In this document: in pieces, positions 33,701-45,700 of the stretch
Position numbering within the stretch: the first letter of the stretch is position 1
How the letters are laid out: each line of letters opens with the position of its first letter
Origin: Xiphydria camelus
Lineage: Eukaryota; Arthropoda; Insecta; Hymenoptera; Xiphydriidae
NCBI GenBank assembly: GCA_963678675.1
Contig: OY783194.1
Coordinates: forward strand, 22,298,278-22,362,277
Length of the DNA stretch: 64,000 bases
Direction: 5' to 3'
Translations under genes and position numbers: made by a program
The notes under the pieces: generated by a model
What the model saw: only the letters and a program-made list of their open reading frames with translations
Told to the model about the DNA's origin: nothing
Database searches by the model: none

Positions 33701-36700
33701 GCTGGGATTCGAACCCTAGACCTATCACCCGAGCAGTCTTCGAGAGGCCAGCATTTAGACCACTCGACCAAGGTTTATAGAGAGGGAAAGGTTGTCTGAT
33801 AACTGCTTGGTGGGGGAAACGTGAGGGGAGAGTAAAGGTTACCGCACACTTGGGCGTCGCGTCGCGTCGGGTCGCATTGGGGTGCGTCTAAGCCCGGCGA
33901 TTATTACCTGAATGTCCATAAATTTTACGACATGCCCGGCGATGCTCGGCGATTCTTACCTGAATGTCAGTAAATTTTACGTCACGGCTCGGTGACTCTT
34001 CGCGATGGATGGTGGCATCGCCCACTTTTCCGGCGGCAACCGACAGATTCGGACTTGAATGTCCGTAAATTTTATAAAATATATTATAATCAGACGGTAT
34101 CTAGCAGTGCAACAAGATGTACGACGGCAGCAGTAGTTCTAATGAGGAAATTGCTTTTATGGTAGCATTGATGTCAGAGAGAAATAGAAAGAAGAGAATG
34201 TGGATCCATCCTATCAATAAAAAACGTGCCAGTCTTGGAGAATTCGCCCGTCTAGTCGCGATATTAACTACGAGGTATTTCGATCGCGATGATAGTGAGT
34301 GGTAAGAATCGATATTCCGAATTTCGTCTATTGTGTGACGGACAAAGACGACCCGTCTTTATGACCGTCCCGTCGGGACGCGTCGTTTGACGCCAAGGAT
34401 TCGAAGGGAAGAATCCCCGTCCTCGACGCGACGCGACGCGACGCGACGCGACGCGACGCGCCGCGCCGCGCCGCTCTAGTGTGCGGTAGTACATTCATTT
34501 GTATGTATTTTATCCAGTCGGTATTTTGACGTGACGCGACGCGAAGCGCCGCTCTGGGCAAGAACCCTGTCCCTGACGCGACGCGACGCGCCGCGCCGCG
34601 CCGCTCTAGTGTGCGGTAGTACATTTATTTGTATGTATTTTATCCAGTCGGTATTTTGACGCGCCGCGACGCGACGCCCTAGTGTGCGGTAACCTTAACG
34701 CGTCACTCGGGGTGCCACTAGAATCCAACTGACTAGAGTCCCTGGTGCGACATTACAGATTTCGTGAAGTTTATACACTGTTTACGCGTATTCCGAAGAG
34801 TGTTTTCCTGTTGTGGCTTCCCTTTCACTTGTAAATAATTAAAATTAGTAGATATTATTGTGTCATATAGACTGGTAAATAGAAATTTTAAACTGTAGTG
34901 TCCTAAAGTTAAAGTATAGTGTAGTAATGCTGTAGTCTCCTTTCATACTCAAGGTAAGCTTTTAACTTGTTTTAATTATAAATAAGTAGTGCAGTCATTT
35001 TCAAAATTCATTTTTATTAATGCAGATGCCTGGAGGAACAGTGTGCAGTGTAAGCACCTGTAAAAATAATTCTAAAACAGCGAAAGAAAGAGGCGAAAAT
35101 TTGATTTTTTTTACATTTCCTAAAGATAAAGTACAGAAAGAATGGATCAGAAGATGCTACAGAAAAGATAAATGGATTTGTAGTAACAAACGAATATGTA
35201 GTAAACATTTTAAACCCGAAGATTTTGAAGATGAATTGCAGGCAAGATTATTAAATATGCGCCCAAAGAGACTGAGAAAAAGTGGTAAGTTTTGAATTTT
35301 AAAAAGGGTATCTCCTTAATTGTTCTTATGAAAATTCATAATTTTAGCTATTCCTTCACTGTTTTTGCTGCCAAATAAGGAGCCAAAAGAGGAGTTGACT
35401 GAGAGATCGAGGCGAATGACTAAGAAAGAAGCTAAGGCTGCTGTAGAACAATTAAGGTGCTTAGATAACCTTTCTGATTCCCAAGAACAACAGTTAGATG
35501 TATCAGCTAAGAGCTCAGTTAAGAGATATCTGAAATCCCGTCCAGCAGCAAAGAGTCAGAATTAGATTTAATGAGAAGAAAGTTGAGTGAATTAGAAAAA
35601 AAAAATTGTAATCTTGAGCAAAAAATTGAAGAACAGGAAAAAAAGGAGAAAGTTTTAACAGAAATAGTTTCCCAACTAGAGGATGAAAAAAAGAAAAATG
35701 ATGTTAGTTTTGAAGAAAAAGCGAAGTTGATCTTTAAAGATATATTAACTGCCAATCAAATAGAGATTGCTTTAAAAAAAAAAGAAAAAAGCTCGTTGGA
35801 CACAGGATGAATTGTCAACCCCCCCGTGGTCGGCCACCTTGACGTGGTGGGGGGGCCCAGACTGCGAGCCGTTGGATTCCCTGGTTTAATCCTCCCCTCC
35901 TCTGAATAAGAGGCGGGGAGGACGCCCAGGACGACCCACGGGAGCAGTCTGCTAACAAGGGGACCCTCCGAAAGTCGGAGCACCGATTGTAATGAATTTT
36001 TTTTTATAAATAAAGGGAAGTCCCCTGAGTAACGCTCATACTTTACTTTTGTCCAATGCGCCTTTGTTTATTTAAAAAAAAAGAAATTGTTTTGACGCGT
36101 AAAGTGTGTACTGTAATGTAATACTCGGTATCCAAGATAACGGCGTGACGCAGTCGGCTAAGGCATAGACTTACCACGCGGGCATCCCGCGTTCGATTCC
36201 CGTGCATGCACTATCTTTTTTTTTTTGCCAATTTCGAACTTTTTCACTTTTTTTATTATTCAAACTATTGCTACTAATCTTTAGAAGTAAAATAAATCTA
36301 GGTAACGTGAATAAAAAATTTTTTTGCATTTAAAACTATATTTTGAACGATTGTTACTAATCATTCGAAGGCAAATTAGTGAAGTTTTGGTGACAATTTC
36401 TATGCTTCACATTAAATGACGTCAATGCCGGGTAAGTGCAAATTACTCATTTTCCTACGAAACATTCATTAAATTTGGTGGTAATTCACTCGTGACGTCA
36501 ACACCAGGTAAGTGTCATTCGAAGGCAATTAGTGAAATTTTGGTAACAATTTCTATGTTTCACATTAAATGACGTCAATGCCGGGTAAGTGCAAATTACT
36601 CATTAATAGTTTGAATAATAAAAAAAGTGAAAAAGTTCGAAATTGGCAAAAAAAAAGATAGTGCATGCACGGGAATCGAACGCGGGACGCCCGCGTGGTA

Positions 36701-39700
36701 AGTCTATGCCTTAGCCGACTGCGCCACGCCGTTATCTTGGATACCGAGTATTACATTACAGTACACACTTTACGCGTCAAAACAATTTCTTTTTTTTTTA
36801 ATAAACAAAGGCGCATTGGACAAAAGTAAAGTATGAGCGTTACTCAGGGGACTTCCCTTTATTTATAAAAAAAAATTCATTACAATCGGTGCTCCGACTT
36901 TCGAAGGGTCCCCTTGTAAGAGCCGACCGATCCCCGTTGGGGGATCACCCTGGGTGGCGGGGTGGGGGGCCACCGGTGTCTCCCCGACCTTACGGGGGAG
37001 CTCAAGGTCAAGGTGTGGGCAACCGTGCCGAGGACCCGCGTGGCACCAGAGTGTGGTGTCATGAACGGTGCCTGCGGGGTACCAGGCCGAACCCCGCAGT
37101 ACTGTAGGCCTTACGACGGTAACCGGGGCTCTGCCGTCGCGGACCTTTGGTTTCCCTAGGTTCTCGTGGGAACACAAATGGAAAAAACAAGCAACAAAAC
37201 TGATGAGGGGCGTACGGAGAGATCCGACAGGCCTGGCTCTGGGAGAAACTCCCGGGCCAGCTCGCGAGGAAACTCGCCAAGTAGGGGGAGTAGTACCGCG
37301 GTGGTGCCGGAAATGGACGATGTCCTGGCCGGCCTAGAGGAGAGGGAGGCGCCGGGTGACCGGACTCCCATGCGTGGAGGTGAGGTGGGGATGGAGCTCG
37401 ACTCGCCCCCTCTGGGGATGGGGAGGGCCGGAGCAAGGGTCACCAAGCGACTGGCTTCTTCCTCTGGTTCGGAGGGAGAAGAGCGCGGTCCGATGCTTCC
37501 GCCCCCTACCCCTAAGGGAGAGGGAAAGGGAAAGGTGGCTGCGCGCCGCACCCGTGCGAAGACGGCTAAACAACGCCGTGAAGAGGAGGAGGAGGTGACA
37601 GACCAATCCTCCACGGAAACATCTGGGGCTGAGGCCGGGTTCCCAGGTTTCCAGAGCATGGACGCCGTTGCAGTAGGGGAGTCCCTGCGGCAATGGATTA
37701 AAGTGATTGGGGAGGTTCGGACCAAGAGTAAGAACCTCAAAGGCGGCATGAAGAAGCAGCTTAGGCTGGCCGAAGAGGGAATTTGCCAGGGGTTAGCAGC
37801 CCTGGTCGAGCGCGCAATCGAGAAGGGAGACCCTGCCCTTCTCCGATCGCGTAACGAGGAACTCTCCCGTCGGCTAGCTGAGGCAGAGAGGACGAACGAG
37901 CAGCTGCGGGAGGAGATGCGCGAGGCCCGATCGTCTCGTGTATCCCCGAAGTCTCCGCCGAGGAAGAGATCCCGCAGTGTTCATACGGACTCAGAGACTG
38001 AGGGCACGGTCGAGATGCCCCCCCCCCCCGGGGGTGGGAAGGGCCTCGGCAGTTAAGGGGAGAAGTGTTCAGGACGCTGGGAAGGGTAAGGGGAAAGCGG
38101 TGACGGCTTCTCCGCTCCCACCGCAGCTCTCTCCTATAACCGGTTACAGTGCGGCAGTTAAGACCCCAATAGGGGACTCTATGCCAGGGCCGTTTTCACT
38201 GGCCGGCCGACAAGCGACGCAAAGATTGGAGATAGCCAACCAATTGAAGAGGGTCGATCAGCAAATCAACACGCTGATCGCCCTCCGCGAGGAAATCCAC
38301 ATGGCCATGGACATGGCCCCCCTCCCCTGTGTACTGCGACATAGAGGGCGGGGATTCGTGGTCGTAACATGCGGAGGAGCGGTGATTATAGCCTGCTATT
38401 TCTCCCCCAATCTCCACCTTAGGGAATACGAAGAGGCTCTTGACGAACTAAAGAGCGAAGTCGGCCGGCACAGGGGGGTTCCCCTCCTGATTGCCGGAGA
38501 CTTTAACGGCAGGTCGCGTTCGTGGGGATGCCGAGACACCAACGCCCGTGGCGAGAGGATCTTGGACCTCATGGCGGAGCTGGATCTGGCTCTCGTCAAT
38601 GTAGGCACAGCCCCTACGTGCGTCCGTGCGGCGGGGTCCTCGGTCGTCGACCTGACGTGGGCCTCCCGGAACCTGTGCCGTGGTATTACAGGCTGGAGGG
38701 TGCTAGAGGGCGACCGCGTTGAGTCGCTCTCGGATCACCGGTATATCGTTTACACTATGGCGCCGCCTTGCTGGCCTGTCGCTGGTAGGGAAGTCCGGTT
38801 GAGGAGATCGGACCTCGGCCCTCGATGGTCCAAGGCGTCCTTCGACCCGGACATGTTTGGAGCGGCCTTGGCTGTGGGTTTCTGGAGACCGGACTCCCTG
38901 AACGTGGCCTCAGACCGGTCAGTCGACGAATGGGCTCAACGACTGGTCGAAATTGTCACGCAGGCTTGCGATATTGCGGCCTCCCGAGCTCAGGCGTCAG
39001 CGGGTTCGAGAAACACCTATTGGTGGTCCCCCCTACTCGCGGCGCTCAGACGGTCGTGCATAAAGACACGAAGGAAACTGCAACGCACAAACCGCCGGCG
39101 TTCCACGGACCCAGAAGCCGTTGGAGCTCTCCGTCACGAACTCAAGGGAAGACGCCAGGCATAATGAAAGGAAATACGCCGTGCCCGCGCGTTGGCATGG
39201 GCCCAATTGGTCAACGATCTCGACATCGACCCCTGGGGTCGGGCCTACAAGATCGTTATGGGGAAGCTCCGGGCCAGTGCCCCCTCGGCAACCGAAACGA
39301 TGCCTCTAGAGGAGGCCTACAAGGTGATCAGTAGGCTCTTTCCTAGAACACCAGACGGGACATCACCAAATGTAGGACGGGACCCCCCACCTCCTCTCCC
39401 AGGTGGAGACGATGGAGACCTTCACCTGAACGCGCTCGCGGTGAGGAGGGCGCTTGTCGGGAAGAAGGCAAAGTCTTCGGCTCCAGGGCCGGATGGTATC
39501 CGGGCTGGGTGGTGGTACACCGCCACGGAGGAGACCCTAGATGAGCTGGCCAAGATCTATAAGAGGTGTCTCCGGGTCGGACGATTTCCAGCGCGCTGGA
39601 AATAGTCCAACCTAGTTCTCATTCCTAAAGGATCCGGCGAGGAAAGCAAGGGCAAATTTAGGCCAATCTGCTTAATAGACGATGTTGGCAAGGGCCTAGA

Positions 39701-42700
39701 GAGAATTATAGTGGACAGGATCCAAGGGAGCCTTAACAGCCTCCCCGGGTGTGGGCTCTCTAGTAGCTAGTTTGGTTTTCGGCCAGGGCTCTCTACCCTG
39801 GACGCTATGTTCGTGGTCAAGGGCTTTGCGGAAGAGGCTAGAGAGGCGGGGAAGGTCGTTCTGGCAGTCGCAATCGACATCCAGAACGCCTTCAACACGC
39901 TACCGTGGGGGAGCATTATTGCTCAGATGGAGAGTAAGGGGTTGCCCTCCTATCTCGTTACCATAGTCCGGGACTACCTCAGCGAACGTACCATCAGGTT
40001 CCTGGGGGAGGATGGTGAAGTGCACACCTGTGATGTCCGGGCCGGTGTTCCGCAGGGCTCCGTTTTGGGGCCTCTCCTGTGGAACATCGCCTATGACTAC
40101 GTCCTCGATGCGGAGGTCCTTCATGGGTGTAAGGTGGTCGCCTATGCGGACGACACGCTGATCTTGGCCCGTTGTCGGGATCCCAGAAGTGCTGCATTTT
40201 TAGCCGCGAGACAGGTAGGAGCGGTAGCTCATCGTATCCGCGAACTTGGACTAAAAATAGCCCCCTCGAAAAGGGGCTATGTGGTTTGGTGCGGCGGCCC
40301 GTTTAGAAGGGCTTACAGTTTTCGTTGGCGGGGAGATGATCCCTGTGCAGCCCTCGATGAAGTATCTTGGGGTGTACTTCGACAGGTCCCTGTCCTTTCG
40401 ACCCCACTTCGAGTATATCAGGGCTAAGGCTGAGAAAGTCGTTAGCACTTTGTGGAGGGTGCTTCCCAACCTGGGCGGGCCCGGGGAGAAGAGGAGGCGT
40501 CTTTACGCCAACGTAGTCCACTCGGTGATGCTCTATGGCGCCCCGCTATGGAGTCATCGCCTGAGTGGCTACAAAACCTACCGGGGTCCGTTGCTGGCCG
40601 TTCAGCGCCGGATGGCCCTCAGGGTGATCCGGGCATATCGCTCGCTCTCCCTGGAGGCGACCCTGTTGCTGGCGCGGATACCTCCGCTTCATCTTCTGGC
40701 GGAATGCCTTCGCCGGGTCCACGACCGGGTGCAGGTTTTGCGGGATCAGGGGGAGGTCTTGCCGGAGAGTAAGCGCGAGATTGTGAGAGCGGCGAAAGCT
40801 CTCACTCGAGTACAATGGCGGATTACGTTAGAGGGGGAGAACCTCCCGGGTGCGAGGGTACGCAATGCCATCCTGCCCGTTTTTGACAGGTGGCTAGACC
40901 GTAAACATGGGTGGATGTCATTCCATCTGACGCAACTCATGGGTGGACATGGTTGTTTCGGGGAGTTCCTTTTCAGGATTAACCGGGAAGGGTCTCCTCG
41001 ATGTCACCATTGCGTTGAGGAGTTCGACTCTGCCGAACATACCCTGAGTGAGTGCCCTGCCTGGTATCAGGAGAGGGAGGCGCTGCGCACCCTTGCGGGC
41101 GACCCTGTAACGTGGGTACGCTTACTCTCTTGCATGCTTGCAAGCAAGGAGAGTTGGTTTGTAGTGGCCCACTTCGCTAAGTCGGTCTTGACTAAGAAGG
41201 AGGAGGCCGAAAGGACTAGAGAGGCTGCCGGACGCAACCGCCGTGATTTTAGATGAGGGCGCGTCTATGGGCGTTGGTCTTCTAACGTCCATGGATGCGA
41301 GCTTCTGTTCTTTGGCAGGAGTGTTCCCCCTTCTGGCGTGGACGTGTGCTGGTACCGACGAGCCGCGGTTGGTGGGGTGTCCCCCCACCACCCCCGGCCG
41401 GCCGCAATACGCTTACCGGCACAATAAAATGGACTTGTCATTTTCCCGATTGGATGTAGCGTGGGCTGGGTTGGTCGCCCTGTGGGGGTGGATAGTGCGT
41501 ATTCCCCCTCCCGAGGCGCCGCGACCCCCCCCCCCCCGCCTTTGGTGGTGGCGTCACAGGAAGTGTCGTGTTTTGGTGGTGGCGTCACAGGAAGTGGCGC
41601 GTTTGGCGGATGCGCATATTCTGCGCTTAAACTTTGGTAGCAGGCAGGGAAATAAAAATTTGGGTAGCTTGTGCTTGTACCCCCATGAGAGTTGTTCTGC
41701 AGTATGGCCTTGGGTCGTTTCCGGGAACTCTCAAATAGGGGAATTTTCGGCTGGAGGTTAGGTTTTAGTGGGTAGGGGGCCCCCGTATTGCACTCGCAGG
41801 AAAAACATACTGCGGCGGGGTGTCTCGAGTCCCACACTACCCGGGATTTGCCACCCGGGTGTGCGTCAAAAGCATTTCCCCCTCCTTTAAAAAAAAAAAA
41901 AAAAAAAAAAAGGATGAATTGTCAAAAGGTTTCGCTCTGCGGTATTTTAGTAAAAGGGCATATATTTATGTTAGAGAAATTTTACAATACCCTTTGCCTG
42001 GGTTGTCAACATTGCAAGAGTGGGCTGCAAATATTAATCTGACAAATGGAATACTGAATGACATTCTTCGTATTATGAATATAACGGGACAGACAAAATC
42101 GGAAAGATTTAAATTAACAATATTGTCTTATGATGAAATGAAGGTGTCGTCTGTTTATGAATATTGTCAGAAAAAAGATGAAATAATGGGCCCCCACTCA
42201 TATATGCAAATAGTAATGGCACGAGGTCTCTTCGAACAATGGAAGCAACCAGTGTACATAGGCTTTGATCAAAAGGTGACCAAGGTTCTATTACAAGACA
42301 TAATAACAAAATTGCATGAAATAAAGTATTGTGTAGTTGCTTGTACGTCAGATTGTGGTGGTGGGAATCAAGGGTTGTGGAAAGAAATGGACATTAGTGA
42401 CGAAAGTACATTTGCGAAGCATCCGGTTACAGAAAGCCTATATATTTTTTTGCCGATGTTCCCCATTTATTAAAACTTTTAAGGAATTGGTTTGTAGACA
42501 CTGGTTTTATTTTGGAAGCTGGTACAATTATAAACAAACTCCCTGTAAAATCTTTAATAGAGAATAGCATATCAGAAATTAATTCTTGCTATAAATTGAC
42601 ACCCTTGCATATATCCTGCGAAAGAACAGAAAGACAAAATGTCAAATTAGCAGCTCAGCTATTTTCAAACACCGTAGCTACTGCTCTTAAACAATATTTA

Positions 42701-45700
42701 CCAGGCCTTGATAAAACTGCTGCTGCAAAAACAGGAGATTTTTTTCAGTTGGTAAATAACTGGTTCGATATCATGAATTCATATACACCATCGGCCTCTA
42801 TCCCAACAAAGAAACCATATGGAATGAATTTGGACAGTCAAAATGAAATACTGAATGATATGCTACTTACTATCAAAAAAATGCTTTGCATAGGTAAAAA
42901 GAGTCCTCAAGTGTTCCAGAAGGGAATAATCATGTCAATAAAATCGTTGCAGGGTTTATATGAGACACTTACGATGGATTATGATATTAAGGCCGTCGTC
43001 TAGTGTGAAGGCTGTTTTTTAATGCTTTTTTGAGGATTTTTTTTTGATATACCGTTAAAATAAAATAATTTGTAAATTTTGTATCTTTTTTACTAACATT
43101 TAAACTAACTGTGAATTTTTGGAAGTCTATATATTGAATTAAATCAGAGATACATCACCCAACAAGAACACATATAAAAAAATAGGTGCTCCACTGCTGC
43201 CATCATTCCGGTCGTTCTGCTTATCTGAAATCAATAAACCAAACGCCATTTTAATTATGAGACTTGAGGCTATACATATACATGGAACTAAAATAAAGTC
43301 GGAATTCCAAAAATATATATTTTTTTTACGCTTTAGAAAAAAAAAATCGATTTTCGCACTTTTTTTCGTGTCTATTTAGCTGGTAAAAAGAAAACTAATG
43401 AAGCAATCTTAATTATTTTAGTTCAACTTGTAGTTATATATGTAATAAAGATGCTGTATAAATTTGAACGAAATCAATTAACTGTTTTTTGAGATATCAT
43501 GGCAGCAATTTCATAAAATCGTGTTTTAAGAAAAACGCCTTTGAAAGTTATTGTATATAATTCATAATAAAAAATGATCTCACCAATCTGCTATGCCTGG
43601 ACCATAGAGTACACCTTCCTCTTCTTCAAATAAGTCATGCAAGGCTGTTTTCTCTTCTCTGTTTGAAATCCGGGCTTGTTTGGCGAAATCGCTCAAACGT
43701 CTCTCTGAGCGGTCGATGCGAGAATCGTTACGCTGATGGACGAACGCTTGGGCATTTAGACCGATGTTTACTCCCATGATTTCCATCAGCTTGAGAATAG
43801 ATTGGAACCCTTCGTTGAAGATTAACACAGCAAGAAATGTAGCTATTTCAACGACTTTTGCACCAGAATGAAGATGTTTCGGAGCGAAAGTCCAGATTAG
43901 TGAGTTTAGCGACTCATTATTGTTTTGAGTCTCCGCTCCCAAGCAACTGGGCAATAAATCCTCTTTTGACAAATCTTCATAGATTGACTTAAGAATTTCC
44001 TGAACTTTTTCACAAAGAGACTGCTTATCGTGTTCAAATTGATCACTGATTCCCAGAAATTCAGCTTTACGCCACTTACACCAACTATTTTCACCTACAG
44101 GACAGTTTTGATGCTGTGGCTTATCATCTGTGGAAATCTTGTGAAAAAAAGTGGCCCAAATTTCTTTTTTCATATCAACAATGGAATCCGGATGTCTTCG
44201 AATAGCCAATCCATAAAATTTTGTTAATTCACCAATTACTTTATCAGTAAGTTTACCCTGACCTTTTCCACCTATGCCCTTGTTAGCTTTCTTTGCATTT
44301 CTAAGCCGAGTTCCCATTCTCTTTTCAACATGTCCAACGCATTCCTTTTTAACAACTACATAATTATTTCCATATGGTTGTGCATTTAAAATACCTTTAA
44401 ATGTCTTACTATCACCATCACCTATGTACGTTAAATATTTGACGCTATGTTCTTCTATTGAACGTGTAAACATTTTCACGATGGCATCTATCTCCATTTT
44501 TCCAGAACTCCCAGTATGATTTATCGTACAATTTTCTTCATGGGAAGCGAACCATTCTTCATATCCTTCTGGATCATTCTTCTTTTTATTTTTCCACGAA
44601 GTACATCCCTGACAAAAACTACTCAACACACACGCATCCACTACTTTACCGGTATATTTTGCAATTAGTGTTGAGACGCCGAATAAAGATGAAAAACCTC
44701 GCTTTTTCCAGGTTCCATCTCCTGAGACTGTAAATTCATCTTCTGGTTTACCGGCTTCTTTATTGAGCTCTTTCTCCTCAGTAACCGCCAAAGACAACGC
44801 ATTTGTATAAACCTTAGAAGCAGCTGTATATATATTATTTAATACTCCATAATAAGTATTACGAGCCAAACCTTGTCCCATATCCATCAGTCCACAAAAC
44901 ATTTTCAAACCTTCTAAGCCGAGTCCTAATAAACGCATTACGAAAACCATGCGACGATTTATTTCGTATGCATTATTGATTATAGGGCATGAGTTGATTT
45001 GTTTTATTTCATCACATTTGCACTCCATAGAAATCTTGAAACCCAAGCCTCGTACACTACACTGTTTGAATGTCACTTCACTGTTGCAATTCTTGCAAAT
45101 GACAAACGAAGAAATGGCTGAAAAAACACTAGTAAACTCCAAAATGCAGTAAACCAAAGATGGAGTAACGGTCACTTCAAAATCTTTCTTTGCTCCAAGT
45201 TTCTTCGCTGACGTAGATGTAAATGACGTACTCTGTTCACTTGTATATTTATTTCCATGAAATTTCCGTTTTCTTGTCCGATGTCTATGAACTGGCTTAG
45301 AGTGACTTCCCTTTTTATCCATTTTTCAACTATTTTTCGAAAGTGTATATCAATCAAGGAAAACTACGATGTGTACTGCATCGATGCCACGCTGAAACTG
45401 ACCTACCGACGCTATAGTCGTACTGGCGAAAGTATAACCGTACTTGCTTATCGGACGGCTCCATCCGCAAAGAAATACGCTTCGGCGCGAAGACGATATA
45501 CCTGCTCCGGTTTACGGCTGTAACTTTTCAAGCACTTCGAATTTCGAAAAATCCTTTTACCCACATCTTCTACACATGTTTTAGATGTGATTTATGAAAA
45601 AAAAAAATCAATTTTTTTGACCTGACACACTAGACGACGGCCTTAAATGTCTTGACTCATCGATTGAACCAGGACTGCTTGGAAAACTTTTTCTGCCAAG

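Larger units (their letters stand above)
35953..36925. repeat. Foldback in the LINE 5' region with two tRNA-like heads
   Basis: Arms 35953-36275 and 36602-36925 are near-perfect inverted copies. Each arm includes LINE-like sequence (GGGACCCT(C/T)CGAAAGTCGG) and a tRNA-like segment. The loop contains a direct repeat (about 36367-36459 and 36520-36608). Confidence 0.8.
35819..41911 (+). mobile_element. R1-clade non-LTR retrotransposon (LINE), inserted in P element 2
   Basis: GC-rich insert bracketed by the 14-bp target duplication GGATGAATTGTCAA (35805-35818, 41912-41925), ending in about 24 A residues (41888-41911): a classic target-primed insertion. It carries ORF1, endonuclease, reverse transcriptase and a terminal zinc knuckle. 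A 970-bp foldback lies in the 5' region. The 3' UTR has a duplicated TTTGGTGGTGGCGTCACAGG. It is not rDNA-targeted here. Confidence 0.9.

Noticed and set aside
33690..33770. A serine or leucine tRNA gene on the minus strand
   Set aside because: It is interrupted by a P element in its head and continues into a GC-rich SINE body, so it is a tRNA-derived repeat.
35953..36925. Two tRNA genes in opposite orientation
   Set aside because: A- and B-box-like sequence is present, but no proper acceptor stem pairs; they look like SINE heads within a foldback.
37059..38417. Several long minus-strand and alternate-frame open frames in the LINE
   Set aside because: They are shadows of ORF1 and ORF2 caused by GC-rich codons; no recognisable domains.
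35819..41911. Horizontally acquired GC-rich bacterial DNA
   Set aside because: The GC-rich segment encodes R1-clade endonuclease and reverse transcriptase with a poly(A) tail and target duplication.
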